Shown: positions 1 through 12,343, counted from the stretch's first letter. The stretch is DNA of 64,000 nucleotides from Crocodylus rhombifer (GCA_038503035.1 JAVSML010000031.1:1373379-1437378), one strand, 5' to 3'. A program made the numbers and translations. The notes: generated by a model from the letters alone, not told the origin.

Positions 1-42
1 ATATATTTTATATTTATATATATTAAAAAAAAAACACACTCA
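1..42. repeat. AT-rich simple sequence flanking the CR1
   Basis: This is an AT-rich stretch (ATATATTTTATATT-like) ending in a run of ten A. It precedes the GC-rich 5' part of the CR1. The sequence after the CR1 tail at 4531 is also TA/TG-rich, so the element seems to have inserted into low-complexity DNA. No clear target duplication is visible. Confidence 0.6.
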
Positions 43-86
43 GGTAGGCTCTGGAGCGGTGAGAGATGCACGGATGAAGCCCGCTG

Positions 87-166
87 CGCCCCCACTCCCC
101 CGAAGCCCCCCAGACACCCCCNNNNNNNNNNCGCCCCCACTCCCCCGAAGCCCCCCAGACACCCCC
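87..166. other. Assembly gap (10 N) between two identical 35-bp copies
   Basis: Ten N occupy 122-131. The 35 bases before the gap (87-121) are repeated exactly after it (132-166). A gap of nominal size flanked by identical sequence is what an assembler leaves when two contig ends overlap but are not merged. The duplication is therefore probably artificial, although a true tandem repeat in the CR1 5' UTR cannot be excluded. Confidence 0.85.
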
Positions 167-467
167 TCAGCAGCCACCGAGCCCCCTGCCGACCGCCAGC
201 ACAGCCAGAGGTAAGTGGGCTTGTGGTGGGAAGGGGTTAACTCCTCGCTTGCTGGGAGGAGGCCACTGCCTGGTGCCAGGCCGGGTCAAGCCCCCGCCCA
301 GGCCCCTACTTGGCCCAGCCCCCCAGGGAGCCCCGCGAACAGGCTGCGTAAATAGGCGCCCGAGTTAGCTCAGAGTTTGTGCAGGGGAGGGCGCAGGAGG
401 GCACGAGACCCTGCCTGCGACCCCCCCCAGAGTAGTCAGCCCCAGCCGTAGCCAGCCTACCAGAGGC

Positions 468-1534
468 ATGACACGGATGGGCACGCGCCACACCCCGAGG
501 GTCCCCTCGGGCTCTGCAGCCCCCCCATTGGGCGCCTCAGAGACGGCCACCCAGACGGAGCCCCTGGCTCTTGGCTGCGGGGGCTGCCTGTCCCTTTTTC
601 AGGCTCTGGGGCCCGGGAGCATGGCCCCCTCCCCTTGCGGGGTCTGCTCCCTACTGGGGTCTCTGGTGTGCCAGCTGGAGGAGCTCCAGGCCACAGTCCA
701 GAGACTGCGTGCCATGAGGGACTGTGAGCAGGAGATAGACTCCTACTGCCAGGCCCTTCTCCCCCGGGAGCCGCAGGGGAGAGCTCCGTCTCCCTCCGCG
801 ACTAAGGAGGACTCTGGGACCTTCCGCTCTGCCCAGTCAGGGGCATGCACCAAGGTGGTCAAGGGCCCCAAGGCCCGCCGCACTAAGGCCCCTGCCCCGC
901 CGGAGCTTAGCAACAGGTTTGCACCTCTTGCAGCCCCAGCAGAGCCCACGCAGTTGCCGGCTCCCGCAGGCAACCCAGGCTCGACTGCAGCTCCTGGCCC
1001 CGTTCTCCCCAAGACAAAGCGTAAGGTGTTTGTTGTGGGAGACTCCATCCTGCAGGGCACTGAGGAGGCAATCTGCAGCCCCGACCCCTTAGCCCGGGAA
1101 GTCTGCTGCTTCCCGGGGCCTGCATCCGAGACATTGCGGAGAGGATCCCGCAGCTCCTCTGGCCCACGGACCACTACCCCATGCTCCTTATTCATGTGGG
1201 CACCAATGACACGGCTCAGAGCACCCCCAGCCAGGTCATGAGGCACTACAGGGAGTTGGGAGTGGGGCTTAGGGGTCTGGGAGCTCAGGTGGTGTTTTCG
1301 TCGATCCTCCCAGTCTCGGGCTATGGGCTGAGGAGAGAGAGGAGGATCCACGTGGTGAACCAAAGACTGCGGAGCTGGTGTCATCGGGAAGGCTTTGGCT
1401 TCCATGACCACAGCCCGCTCTTTGGAGAGAGAGGCAGCGAGCTGCTGGGAAGAGATGGCCTCCACCTCTCTCCCCTGGGGAGGAGGCTCTTCTCAGCCAG
1501 GCTGGCTGACCTGCTCCACCGGGCTTTAAACTAA
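468..1534 (+). pseudogene. CR1 ORF1 protein (zinc-binding Cys pairs plus SGNH esterase), frameshifted
   Basis: CR1 ORF1p is thought to bind nucleic acid and carries an esterase-like domain of unclear role in retrotransposition. The first reading frame opens with ATG at 468. It shows Cys37-x2-Cys40 and Cys57-x2-Cys60 (a possible zinc site), a short coiled-coil-like helix around residues 69-90, a Pro/Ala-rich linker, and the SGNH block I motif GDS at residues 191-193. Near base 1116-1120 the frame is lost; a one-base deletion in a G run explains it. The esterase continues in the third frame (1181-1534), with the GTND block (HVGTND) and the DGLHLS block that holds the catalytic Asp/His pair. All expected catalytic motifs are present but split over two frames. 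The stop is TAA at 1532-1534. Confidence 0.85.
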
Positions 1535-4438
1535 GCCCGCTGGGGGATGCGGGGACTACTGCCCCTGCTGGCCCGCTGAACGGCCCTTGCAAAGCCAGCG
1601 GACCAAGGCACTTAAGGGGGCACTTAAGGGAGCCCACCCCTGCCCCAGCCCTGGCACAATCTGTGGGCAAGGCAAGAGCCCCCAAGGGCATACTTGCCTG
1701 CCTGTACACTAATGCCAGGAGCCTGGGCAACAAGCAGGACGAGCTCGTCCTCCTGCTCAGTGCAAAGAAATATGATGTCATTGGGGTAACAGAGACCTGG
1801 TGGGACTCCACCCATGACTGGACCACGGGTATAGAGGGTATACCCTATACAGGAGGGATCGTGTTGACAAAAGGGGCGGGGGTGTAGCTCTCTATGTGAA
1901 GGAAAGCTACATGTCCCTGCAAGCTGATGTTGGAGACCGGCATGGACAGCTAGAGACCCTCTGGGTAAAAATTTGTGGGGAATTCGGCACAGGGGACACA
2001 ACGGTGGGAGTCTGCTACAGACCTCCCACTCAAAGTCCCGAGCTTGACCAGGAGTTCGCCCGGGAACTGACTGAGGCCGCTTGCTCCAGGACCTTGGTTG
2101 TCATGGGTGACTTCAATTACCCGGACATCTCATGGGAAGATCACTCAGCTAAATCTGAGCGGGCGCAAAGCTTTCTCTCGTGCGTGGATGACCTCTACCT
2201 GACTCAAGAAGTCTATGGGCCAACGAGAGGCAAAGCGCTGCTTGACCTGGTACTGGCTACGGGGGACGACCTAATCGGTGACCTAGTGATTGATGGGAAG
2301 TTGGGTGACAGCGACCACGAGCTGATCACCTTCACCATCCGCTGTAAAGCTGGCAAGTCAGTCAGCAACACAGAAGTCCTTGACTTCAGAAAAGCCGACT
2401 TTGACAAGCTCAAGAGGCTAGTCCGTCAGGCCCTCAGGGACTGTGACCCCAGGGAGATGGGAGTTCAAGAAGAGTGGTTGCTTCTCAAGGAAGCGATCCT
2501 CGGTGCACAAGCTAAATCTATTCCAACACGGAGGAAAGGCAGCAAGAAGGCACAGCAGCCCCCCTAGCTCTCCAGAGACCTAGCGGACCTACTGTGGCTA
2601 AAAAGGAAAGCCTACAAAGGATGGAGGATGGGATTCACCTCCAAGGAGGATTACTCCGCGCTGGTCCGGTCCTGCAGGGAGCAAACCAGGAAAGCCAAAG
2701 CTGCAACTGAACTCCAACTAGCTTCAGGCATCAAGGACAACAAAAAGTCCTTTTTCAGGTATGTGGGGAGCCGGAGGAAAAGCAAGGGCAATGTTGGACC
2801 CCTGCTAAACCAGATGGGGCAACTGACAACTGATGCCCCAGAAAAAGCCAACCTATTAAATAGGTACTTTGCATCAGTCTTTCATCAGTCACTATGGGAC
2901 AGGGAAATCTGGGTGAGGGGAATCCCCTACCCTCCATCAATGCTGACCTCCTGAAGGAACACCTTGAGAAGCTGGATACCTTCAAGTCAGCCGGCCCTGA
3001 CAATCTGCACCCCAGGGTACTCAAGGAGCTGGCGAGCGTCATAGCCCAGCCCCTGGCACGGGTCTTTGAAAACTCCTGGTGCTCTGGTGTAGTGCCCGAA
3101 GTCTGGAAGAAGGCCAATGTGGTGCCGATCTTCAAGAAAGGGAGGAGAGTGGATCCGGCTAACTACAGGCCCATTAGCCTGACTTCTATCCTGGGGAAGA
3201 TCTTAGAAAAGTTTATTAAGGAGACCATCCTTGAGGGACTGGCCCAGGCTAACATCCTAAGGGATAGCCAGCATGGGTTTTTTGCGGGTAGGTCTTGTTC
3301 GACCAATCTCATTTCCTTCTACAACCAGGTGACCTATCACCTGGATGAGGGAGAAGAGATTGATGTCATATATCTTGACTTCAAAAAAGCCTTTGATCTG
3401 GTATCCCATGATCACCTCTTGGCCAAACTGCCCAGTTGTGGCCTTGGCTCCACCATGATCCACTGGCTGGGAAATTGGCTCCGTGGTCGGACCGAGAGGG
3501 TTGTGATTGATGGCAGTCACTCATCGTGGTGCCCTGTGACCAGTGGGGTCCCTCAAGGCTCTGTCCTGGGACCCATACTGTTCAACATCTTCATTAACGA
3601 TGTGGACATTGGAGTCAGGAGTGGACTGGCCAAGTTCGCCAATGACACCAAACTTTGGGGCGAAGCATTCATGCCAGAAGATAGGCGGGTGATCCAGGCT
3701 CGCCTGGACAGGCTCAGCAAACGGGCAGACGAGAACCTGATGGTGTTTAACACCGAAAAATGCAAAGTTCTCCACCTTGGGAGGAAAAACCTGCAGCACC
3801 TGTATAGGCTCGGCTGTGCTACGTTGTTTAGCACTACAGAAGAAAAAGACTTGGGGGTCATCATTGACCACAAGATGAACATGTACCTGCAATGCGATGC
3901 TGCCGCTAGTAAAGCGACCAAAATGCTGGCGTGCATGCATAGATGCTTCTCGAGCAAATCCCGGGACGTCATTCTCCCCTTGTACTCGGCCTTGGTGAGG
4001 CCGCAGCTGGAGTACTGCGTCCAGTTTTGGGCTCCACAATTCAAAAAGGATGTGGAGAAGCTTGAGAGAGTCCAGAGGAGAGCCACGCGCATGATCAGAG
4101 GTCAGGAAAACAGATCTTACGATGACAGGCTGAGAGCCATGGGACTCTTTAGCCTGGAAAAGCGGGGGCTCAGGGGTGATCTGATGGCCACCTATAAGTT
4201 TATCAGGGGTGACCACCAGGATCTGGGGGAACGTCTGTTCACCAGAGCGCCCCGAGGGATGACGAGGTCGAACGGTCACAAACTGCTGCAAGACCGCTTC
4301 AGGCTGGACATAAGGAAGAATTTCTTTACTGTCCGAGCCCCCAAGGGCTGGAACAGTCTGCCATCGGAGGTGGTTCAAGCACCTACACTGAACACCTTCA
4401 AGAGCAAATTGGATGCTTATCTTGCTGGGCTCCTATGA
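1535..4438 (+). pseudogene. CR1 ORF2 protein (APE endonuclease plus reverse transcriptase), broken
   Basis: ORF2 of CR1 encodes an apurinic-like endonuclease that nicks the target and a reverse transcriptase that copies the RNA there. Endonuclease motifs are visible: TNARSL near the start, TETWWD, GDFNYPDISW and SDHELITF. The RT follows, with YLDFKKAFD, GVPQGSVLGP and KFANDTKLWG. The frame changes near 1840 and again near 2890, and a TAG at 2565-2567 interrupts the segment between them; related copies have Trp there (PxWLSRD). The catalytic FADD box reads FAND, which removes one metal-binding Asp. The last 514 codons (2894-4438) are open to the TGA at 4436. No ATG is evident at the ORF2 start; the frame is open from near the ORF1 stop. 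Confidence 0.88.
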
Positions 4439-4530
4439 CCCCAGCTGACTTCCTGCCCTTTGGGCAGGGGGCTGGACTCGATGATCTCCCGAGGTCCCTT
4501 CCAGCCCTAATGTCTATGAAATCTATGAAA

Positions 4531-4680
4531 TATGGTTACATGTATGTGTGTGTTTGTATATAGTGCTGTTATTGGCATACCTATGTGCACACACAGGTGC
4601 ACGTATGTATAGAAATAATATCTATGCATATTCATGTGTGTGTGCGTATACACATGTCCACATGTAAAATTATTTGAAAG
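4531..4680. repeat. Degenerate TG/TA-rich low-complexity sequence
   Basis: Short runs of GTGTGT, TATGTA and CACACA alternate without a clean period. It immediately follows the CR1 tail and is probably the decayed target microsatellite. Confidence 0.45.
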
Positions 4681-7600
4681 TTAGCTAGCTATCAGGAAAG
4701 AAAGAAATGTTTTTGAGTAAGAACTGTACCTTGAGAAAAATCAGCATAACTACACTGTAGTTTCCACCAGCTGAAGATTTAGTCCAATGGTTGTGTTTGT
4801 GATTCAATAACATTGGAATTGGCAGGTTTGGAAGTTGTGTTTTGAAGCAACATCAATAAGAACAGCTAGTAATTTATTTGACACTCTGCAATTATTTACT
4901 AATTTTAGATGGGAAAAGGTTTCTAGAACTGATGCATTTGCTATTATTCTCCATGATGCCTGGCTGAGTGGAAATTGTAAGGGGTGGGGGGATGGTTAAT
5001 GCTAGGCACATTTGCGGTATAGACCTTAAAGTGCTACATAACATATGACTCCTCATTCTGAGAACAGGCTGCTTATATCTCTGCAAGAATTAAAAGGATG
5101 CAGCTGGGGGGTGGCCTCCATTATTTAGAATTTGTTCCATAGAAAAATGAATCTATCATGCACTCAATCTCTCCTACTGCAACCAACGGACAGGACAAGA
5201 AAGCTACAGGCTTGATCCTCACTGTTCACTTTTCCCTCATCTCTGTCACATCTTGAACAAGTTACGGGTTAAAGTAAGAAACAGAAAAATGAGAAATTCA
5301 CTAAAAATAAGACTATCAGGGCACTCAGAAAAAAAGGCCTCACTAACAGGGTAGCTTTTCTTTGAGGAAAAGCATTCACAAACACCAGCCACTCCTGTTG
5401 TGGGGTAGGATGTTATCCAATGGGCATATTTACTTCAAATCCTTCCAAGAACACAATCCAATGCCCCATGTTCATGAGAAAATATGGTTTTAAATGCACT
5501 CCCCTGTGGCATTCATTCACATTTTTGCCTTCATCAAAGACTTCAACCTGGAGACTGGGTTGTGTGCCAGTTGACAAAGCAACAGAAACCATTGCTATTA
5601 AAGACAATGCAACTGGCAGATGGCTGAACAGTCATGGAGGCAAGAACAAGTTCATGCAGGACCAGTTAGTTAGGACCGATCTTCGGAGGAGATTATGAAC
5701 CTGTTTTTAGCTGCTGCACCAATCAGCCTTCTGCCCAGCAGGCTGACAAGGGACACGGTGTGATTCATTAGCATGATTAGGATCATGCCTGCACTGATTT
5801 CTCATAAAACATGCCCATTCTTTTTCTTCTTGCAACTGGGCAGGAAGACTGTGGATCTGGTACTTCGTTGTGTACAGAACAAACGGCGACTCGATATCCC
5901 ACGCACTTTCTTCCATTGGATGGCAAAGGCAAGCACCAACCCCACGAGGACTCATAAGGCTGCTCTTACAATGTGCCTGTATAGTGCTAGAAAATCCACA
6001 AGAAACTGCTTCTGTAGCTTTTCCAACTCAGCTGTCTGCAAGGCCAGTTTGAACTAATAAGCAACTCATTGTTTTGTCTGTATGTGCAATTATATACACG
6101 ACAGGTTTCTGAAAGGTTCATTTATCATCCCAGTAATACACTACATTCCTTACCTGCCAAAAATATGTACTGTAAGAGATTGCCTCCACCGAGCTCCCCC
6201 CTTCCATCTGAAGTTTTCTGGGATCTGACACATTCAATAACAGAAACTCAGTATCTGTTTTCCATTGCAGTGTATTTTCCCCCACAGGAAAATAGCTCTG
6301 CTCTGCCCTCTAATGCTCATGGAAGGTCTTTCTTTCAACCTTTTTTCTTCCATCTGTCACATTGGCAAGAAACAGGGCTCAATGTAATCTAGTTACTCAT
6401 TCAGTTTGTATCCAACAAGTACTGCATGGACATTGTCCGGCTTCATAAGTTGTTCTCTCATCGGTGTATGAGCCAGAACCAAGACTGCATCACCTCCAAC
6501 AGCAGGTGATATCAGGAGCAGAGAATATTTTAAGGCAACACTTTAATTTCTATTCACAGAGGCACCACACGGACAAGTTAATCATGACTTAGATCCATTT
6601 ATGGCCATCTAGCCTCCTCCAAGTCTTATAAGCTGGTTATTTTTTTAAAAGCAACAAGGATAGTTAAGGGACATTAGATGCTAAGACCCTAATTGAGAAT
6701 CTCATGGTCATCTTGAGTAAGTCAACATTAGTTCTGCTTCTTATAGGGACCATAGGTATGATGGGGGAAGAGTACTTCTACCTCAAACCAAATTGAGCAG
6801 CAGAGAGTCAAGGTGTGTCTTACTTCGTGGAAGAGATGGATCTATTCTGGGATTGGTTCAACTCTAAAGACTCATGGTTACAGTGAACTTTGAAAAATGA
6901 GAGAGACAGATGTTCACCAAGGGACTTGTTACATGCATTGTCCACTTGTTCCCTGTTGGGTGAGTGATACTCCAAGATCAGTTGGGTTTGGTGAAGGTAT
7001 TCTATCATCTGAAGCATGATAGAAGTCATCCAAGTGCAAGGGGTTAAGGGTAGGATTGGGTGCTAGTCATGATGTATTTCCAGCTAATGGCAGCAGATGT
7101 TCATCCAGCTGCGGGATCTGTCCATGCGAGAAACTAGTGGCTCTTTCCTTCTTTTCTCTACAGTGTCTGGTTGGCTAATCAACCCAAGCTGCCTTTAGTG
7201 AGTCTTGGACCCATCACCTGCTTGTGCCTATAAGGAGTTGTCCACCACTGGGGTCATTGACTGGAGAAGAATAAAAGTATTATACTTTAAAAGAAAATGT
7301 ATGAGCCAAACAAGAACAACTTCTAATGCCTGTTTTCTAATCCAAGAACAGGGGGGTGCTCATTTACTGATCCAGGTGACAAATTCAGAATGAATCAAAC
7401 CACAACGCACTTTTACCATGGTTCACAACAAGACTGGAACTCACTGCCACAAGATTTTCAACTCCATCTAGGTGTTTATACTCATCACTGGAAGAGCGGA
7501 GCCCTTTCCAGATGTGTGTTAAGCAGCATGTGTCATTGAATAGACATTTAATTGGGGAACGAGGGAATTCAGAGCTATAATCTTAACTAAAGCAAACATA

Positions 7601-9440
7601 CAAGAGTTTTTGAAGAGAGAAAGCCTCATGCTTCAGGGCACAAACCAATTCCAATGTTATTGAAACCACCTTCAAAAGGGGGTCAGGAAGGAGAATATCC
7701 TATGGCTGCTTATGGCTGAGGTCCTGGCACTTTTCTCTCAAGTAGCTGGTGTGGGCCACTGCTGTAAATGGGATACTGGGCTTATGGGAAAGCCCTGGCT
7801 GTATTGCTGTATTACAAAATTGAGTGCTATCGGTCTGAAAATGGGAAAACAAATGCCCCATGGGAGTTAATCCCACAACTTCCCTGTCCATATTTGTGAG
7901 ATTCTTAGGACTGCCAAGAGATGGATAGCTGGGACTGATGTGACTTATGTGACACTACCAAATTTATCTGTGTCCCTAGGGGCTTTGTTGGGTTTTTTTG
8001 CAAGAGGGCAAGTGTGAGCCTGAGAACTGGCTGATGAGCTGGAATAAGGCACAGAAGGGCCGTATGTGTGGATTACAGGGGACTTTTCTTTTTCTTTTTT
8101 TAAGACAGATGTGTCCCTGGTTAGGTAACAGGAACATATTTTATTAGGTTATTTCATGGGTGGTACAATAAGCACGGTAATCCTGCCTAGAGCTTACAGT
8201 GAGATGAAATTAAAAGTGAGATGAAATTAAATGCAGAAAGTAGCTGTCTGTGCACAGAAAATTGGGCTGGCATTGTTTCTGTAGCAGTGCCACCTAGCTG
8301 ACGTCTTCTCCCGTGTCGATGTACCCAGCCCAGCCGGGCTCCCAGCTGCTGAGCTGTGTTGATGAGCTGGAGATCGATTTCCCAAAGGGCTTGTGTGCAT
8401 GTGACCCTGAATGCATCCCCTCAGGAACACCAGGTTAATGGAAGGGAGGTTTCAGCTGCAGGAATTGGGGAGGGGAATTAAAGAGAGATATTTAATAAAA
8501 ACAAATCAGTGACATCAACCTTTTCGACCATCAATACTGTCTCAGTGGCAGGCTTTTGGAAGGAAGAATATTGAGGCTGTCAGACTGCCTGCATGAAAGC
8601 AGACGGAGGGAAGTCAGAAGGAAAATAACCTCAGGACAAGGGGGAAGCAGGATGGCAATAAAATAACTGATCAGAGAGGCTGTCTGCAAGAATCCATGGA
8701 CCCAGTGCCTGCTGGTACTGGAGATATGGACAGGATGCATCAGAAACATAGAAGAGCTTGTGGGAATGGCAGCGAGGGCACAAAGGGAGCCAATCTACGT
8801 GCCTGCACCCTTTTATTGTACCTACAACTCTGATGACTTACTACAACTATCTTAATGGGAAGCAATCCCAGCATTCACTGATGCACAGTTTATAGTTCTC
8901 TAGGAGCTGGCAATAATTGTGTATGTTTAGAGCCACTCCGCAGGAATATCCAGTCCCAGAATACTTTGTTTCCAAGTGGAAACCAGGAACAGGACCGGGC
9001 CAAATTAACAACGTAGCCTCTTAGCATCAGCACGATCCTAGGAAAGTTGGGTGGTTTCAGATTTTGCTGGCAGTCAAGTCAAATCAATCCCAAAGCTGTC
9101 ATGAACACTGGGGCATGTTAGGTGCTGTAACAACCCTCCTAAGTTAGTTGAGTTGCTTTGCATCATTGGTGATTCTTCAGGCAGAGTGAGCTGGTGGTGC
9201 CCATCTCTTCTCTGGGTATGGATGGCTGTTGGCTTGCAGGGAGCTCATCTGCCCTCTGACAGGTCTTATTTTTAGTTTTGTTTGGTGCCCAGACATCCTT
9301 CTCACCCAGGGTGGGGCACTAGTTTAGTTGACGACACCCCAACCATGGGACAGGCTATATTGGTTTACATGGTACCAGAAAGCAGACCAAGAAAGGCCTG
9401 GCCTGACATTGTTGCTGGCAGTAAGAGAAAAGAAAAAGAA
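4681..9440. other. Unassigned intergenic or intronic DNA
   Basis: I see no gene, RNA or recognisable transposon here. Open frames are all under 110 codons, lack family motifs and have no splice-site context that I could defend. The stretch is moderately AT-rich. A perfect 17-bp tandem duplication at 8198-8231 is listed separately. Confidence 0.5.
8198..8231. repeat. Perfect 17-bp tandem duplication
   Basis: The unit AGTGAGATGAAATTAAA occurs twice with no spacer (8198-8214 and 8215-8231). It looks like a recent slippage or microduplication event. Confidence 0.85.
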
Positions 9441-9448
9441 AAAAAATT

Positions 9449-9504
9449 AAAACAAAATTATATATATGTATGTATGTAGATATATATAAATACACACACA
9501 CAGA

Positions 9505-9537
<33 letters not shown>

Positions 9538-9553
9538 AATATATATATATATT
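9449..9553. repeat. Compound (TA)n/(TATG)n/(CA)n microsatellite
   Basis: An A-rich run is followed by TATATATGTATG repeats, then a (CA)n tract of about 45 bases at 9492-9537, then (AT)n. It is a typical compound dinucleotide microsatellite, likely polymorphic in length. Confidence 0.9.
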
Positions 9554-9940
9554 TGGAATCAAGGTTTAGGGCCTAGCAGGGTATATTGAAGAGTCTTAGA
9601 TTCTGGTACTAGCTGGGAACATTTCCATACTTTGATGGATGTAGGAGAAACCTAAAGGTCACTTTTTTTCACAATTGACTGCCATATGCTAAGAAGCCAT
9701 TCTGGCTGACAGGGATATTTGGAAACTAGAGGCATGGCCTCTTCCCCCAAGTAACCTTTCTTCACCCACCTTCTAGCTTCTCTGTGATGCCAGGGTGGTG
9801 CAAAGAAGCAAAAGAAGGGCCCCAAATTTTCTGGGACCAAGGTGAAGCAGGTGTTTAAAAATGACCCATGTCCTGAATGTGGAAAGGTGAGAGGTATGCT
9901 GATTTGTTCCTTGCTATCTGAACTCAGACTGAGTAGTGTT
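9554..9940. other. Unassigned DNA
   Basis: No gene or recognisable repeat is seen between the microsatellite and the interspersed repeat that follows. Confidence 0.4.
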
Positions 9941-9944
9941 GACA

Positions 9945-10055
9945 AGGGATTTTGGGTAAATCTGATATCTTTTTATTAGACCAACTCAAATAGTTAGAAA
10001 AAATTCTTCTTTGCAAGCTTTTGGGTACAAAAACCCTTCATCAGGCTGAGGAAGC
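9945..10055. repeat. Interspersed repeat with core TTTTATTAGACCAACT
   Basis: The core TTTTATTAGACCAACT followed by an A-rich segment, then CTTTTGGGTAC and ACCCTTCATCAGGCTGA, recurs at 50,889-50,960. Related sequence is common in turtle and crocodilian genomes, to my recollection. I cannot assign it to a named family from sequence alone. Confidence 0.55.
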
Positions 10056-11650
10056 ATCTGCAGTTGGTGTGTGCGCTTTTCCTGGATGGAATGAATAGAG
10101 AGGCTGGTATGCATGCATGATGACTAAGCAGTGTCAGTACCTGTGACTTTGTTGGGACTGCTCTCTAGAGTGCCACTATCTGCAAGGAGGAAAGCAGTAG
10201 GCCTCAAGTTGCTTTGGTCATTTGTTCAGCTTAAAGTCTGCCCAATGTGGTTTGAATATTCATAATTCAGCATTATTTTCTAATTCATTAAGTCAGACTT
10301 GGGTGCAAGTAACAGACTGACAATTGTCCATTCAGGAACAGCAGAACATCCACACTATTCCTAGCTGAAGGCTACATTAACAGACCCAGCTTTCCAAGGC
10401 CTACAGATCTGGCATGCAACAGATAGTCTCAGTGAAGCCCACAGACACACTCTGGAGCAAGGGGTGCATATCAGGCTTTCCCTTGGAAGTGCAGCCCATG
10501 GCAGCTGCTTCCAGTCTCAAACAGAGCAGCAGAAGCTCTGCCTTAAATCTATGGCGTGAACCAGCTATCCACGCTCATTAAATCTCAATGGCTGTCATTA
10601 GATCCCCATTCATCCCTTGGAGGTAATCTCTGTGGTCAGTTTTAAAGACCTCATATAGGGGACTTAGCTGCAGAATGGGTATGGCGTGGAATGTAACAAG
10701 AGGGCTTCAAGTCTGCATGGCTCTCAATCAGGCATGAAATTCACTTAAAGAAAGCAATGCCTCAACAATTTCTATCTTTAATAGATCAGCGGAGGGATGA
10801 AAGGAGGCAGTGAAGGTGGGAAAGGAAATTGGATCAGGGCTTATGCTGAGCATCTGAAGCTCCCATCAAAGTCCCCAGGACCTTCAGGAACACAATACCT
10901 CTCAGGATGTGGCAGCATGACATTCGCAGACAAAATGCAGGGTCTACATACTGGCAGGAGGGAGAGACAGACCCAGGACAAGGCCAATCTAGGTTGAAAT
11001 TACAATAACAGTGGCAGACGTCTGATCAATATTAGCTGCATTATAAGAGATCATTAAAAGGGCCAGACTGAAGCTGCTGAAATCCATGGGTGTTGTGCGG
11101 GGGGAGGGTTGTGGGGGGAGGATTTGATTTATGAAAAGGGAGAGAATGCTAGGCTGGAATACAGGGAAAGCTACTTTCAGCTTTGTGTGAGGCCACCAAA
11201 GCACTTGGAGAAGATTTTTAGGGCTTTTTGCAGAGCTAAATGACAGGCATGGCACATTCAGAGCTTTACATTTAAAAAAAAATAGAAGAGACCACTCCCT
11301 CCAGGAAACACAATAGAAAGCAAGTGACAGAGAAAGGCAGGGAGACTGGAGAGGCAGAGGACTATCTCTTTCTGAGTAGTGTGGGATTGGGGCACAGAAG
11401 ATGCTAACAAAGAAAGGAGATAGGACTGGAAGAGAAGGACCTGAATAGTTTCAGTGCATCCTCTACTGTACAGTTGGAAAGAGAGGGTTATCTACAGTGT
11501 GGGCCTGCCTTTTTGGCAGGCATGCCTCAAATTAGGCCTGCGCTTTCCCTGAGGGCACTCTGATCCCCGGGTCCAACTGTCTACTCTGCTTTCTGCTCTC
11601 AGTCCTCTGTTCCCTGCCTGCTCTGCTGCCCTGCATTTGCTTCCTTCCCT
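10056..11650. other. Unassigned intergenic or intronic DNA
   Basis: No credible coding exon, RNA gene or repeat is recognised. A purine-rich segment lies at about 11,270-11,450. Confidence 0.45.
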
Positions 11651-11655
11651 GGCTA

Positions 11656-11840
11656 GGGACAGAAGTTACATATAAACCAGTATAAATGTTCAGAGACTGG
11701 TTGAAATCTGTAACACAACAGAAGTTCAGTGCACATAAACTGGTTTCAGCCATTTGGAAAGCAGTTTAAGATAAACCTGGTTGCATGTAGTATCAGACTT
11801 AACCAGTTTAAGTTAAATCAGCTTATTGAACTTCTGTCCC
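11656..11840. mobile_element. 185-bp palindromic MITE (family A, copy 1)
   Basis: The ends are inverted repeats: GGGACAGAAGTTACATATAA at the left and its approximate complement ending CTTCTGTCCC at the right. Internal ANACTGGTTTNA-like motifs recur on both strands. A second copy of exactly the same length lies at 61,462-61,646 with high similarity throughout. There is no coding capacity, so it would depend on a transposase supplied in trans. Both copies share GGCTA before and AGA after the GGGAC...GTCCC termini, so the true ends may lie a few bases further out, and I could not define a target duplication. The superfamily is unassigned. Confidence 0.75.
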
Positions 11841-11844
11841 AGAT

Positions 11845-12210
11845 CCCCTCCAGATTCAGGTTAACTCAGTTGCCCATTATTCCAGCATGCTTTGCACCTC
11901 CACTGCCTTGTTCCCCCTCCCCCCCCAGGTGGGCAAGCTAGCCTTAGCCTAAGCTGTCTGATCCAGCTGAGCAAGGAGGTATGGTCTAATGTCCCCTGGC
12001 TTCTGGCCTGAGCCACTGCAGGCATGTAGCTACATTTCTAGAATCAAAAATGATTGTCTGGTCACTTGCTTATTGGTTCAATCTACACAGATTAGACTAA
12101 CCTGAAAAGATTGAATCGACTGGCTTTTTTTTTGCATCACATTGTCTCTGATCCTTGCAATGTGCACCCCTCCCCCCACACACATAACAATTACATTTAA
12201 ATATGTAAAT
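11845..12210. other. Unassigned DNA, possibly including the body of a hAT MITE
   Basis: No gene is seen. A hAT-like right terminus lies downstream at 12,292, but its left terminus could not be located, so part of this stretch may belong to that element. Confidence 0.35.
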
Positions 12211-12292
12211 CAGATTGTTTATATACCCAGTCCGCCAAAATTTTTTGAGTGAGTTTGCTGGTCCGCAGTATAAAAAAGATTGGGAACTACTG
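12211..12292. mobile_element. Right end of a hAT-type MITE
   Basis: The sequence ends GATTGGGAACTACTG, the complement of the CAGTAGTTCCCAATC terminus typical of short hAT elements. It is followed immediately by GACTAGAT and a CR1 3' end, so it inserted into a CR1. The right flank GACTAGAT has TA at positions 4-5, as do the other hAT sites in this window. The left end was not found. Confidence 0.55.
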
Positions 12293-12343
12293 GACTAGAT
12301 GACTTCCTAATGTCCCTTCTAACCCTAATTTCCTATGATTCTG
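12293..12343 (+). mobile_element. CR1 3' end fragment
   Basis: The stretch GACTAGATGACTTCCTAATG, then CCCTTCTAACCCTA and CCTATGATTCT, is the standard CR1 3' UTR and octamer tail. Upstream CR1 sequence is displaced by the hAT end. Confidence 0.75.

Larger units (their letters stand above)
43..4530 (+). mobile_element. CR1 non-LTR retrotransposon, near full length
   Basis: This roughly 4.5-kb element has the CR1 layout: a GC-rich 5' UTR (about 43-467), ORF1 (468-1534), ORF2 (about 1535-4438), a short 3' UTR and a 3' tail of TCTATGAAA-type repeats at 4512-4530. The 3' UTR carries the block found in the other CR1 copies here (GACTCGATGATCTCCCGAGG, then CCCTTCCAGCCCTA). It is the only copy in the window that keeps ORF1 and the 5' region. 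The reading frames are broken, so it cannot be autonomous. The exact 5' boundary is uncertain. Confidence 0.9.

Noticed and set aside
743..1465. 240-codon minus-strand frame across CR1 ORF1
   Set aside because: It is the antisense shadow of the GC-rich ORF1, where stops are rare.
3521..4378. 285-codon minus-strand frame
   Set aside because: Antisense shadow of the CR1 reverse transcriptase.
5413..5698. Overlapping frames on both strands (92 and 64 codons) that look somewhat protein-like
   Set aside because: No domain motif, no splice-site context and no partner exon; length is within chance for non-coding DNA.
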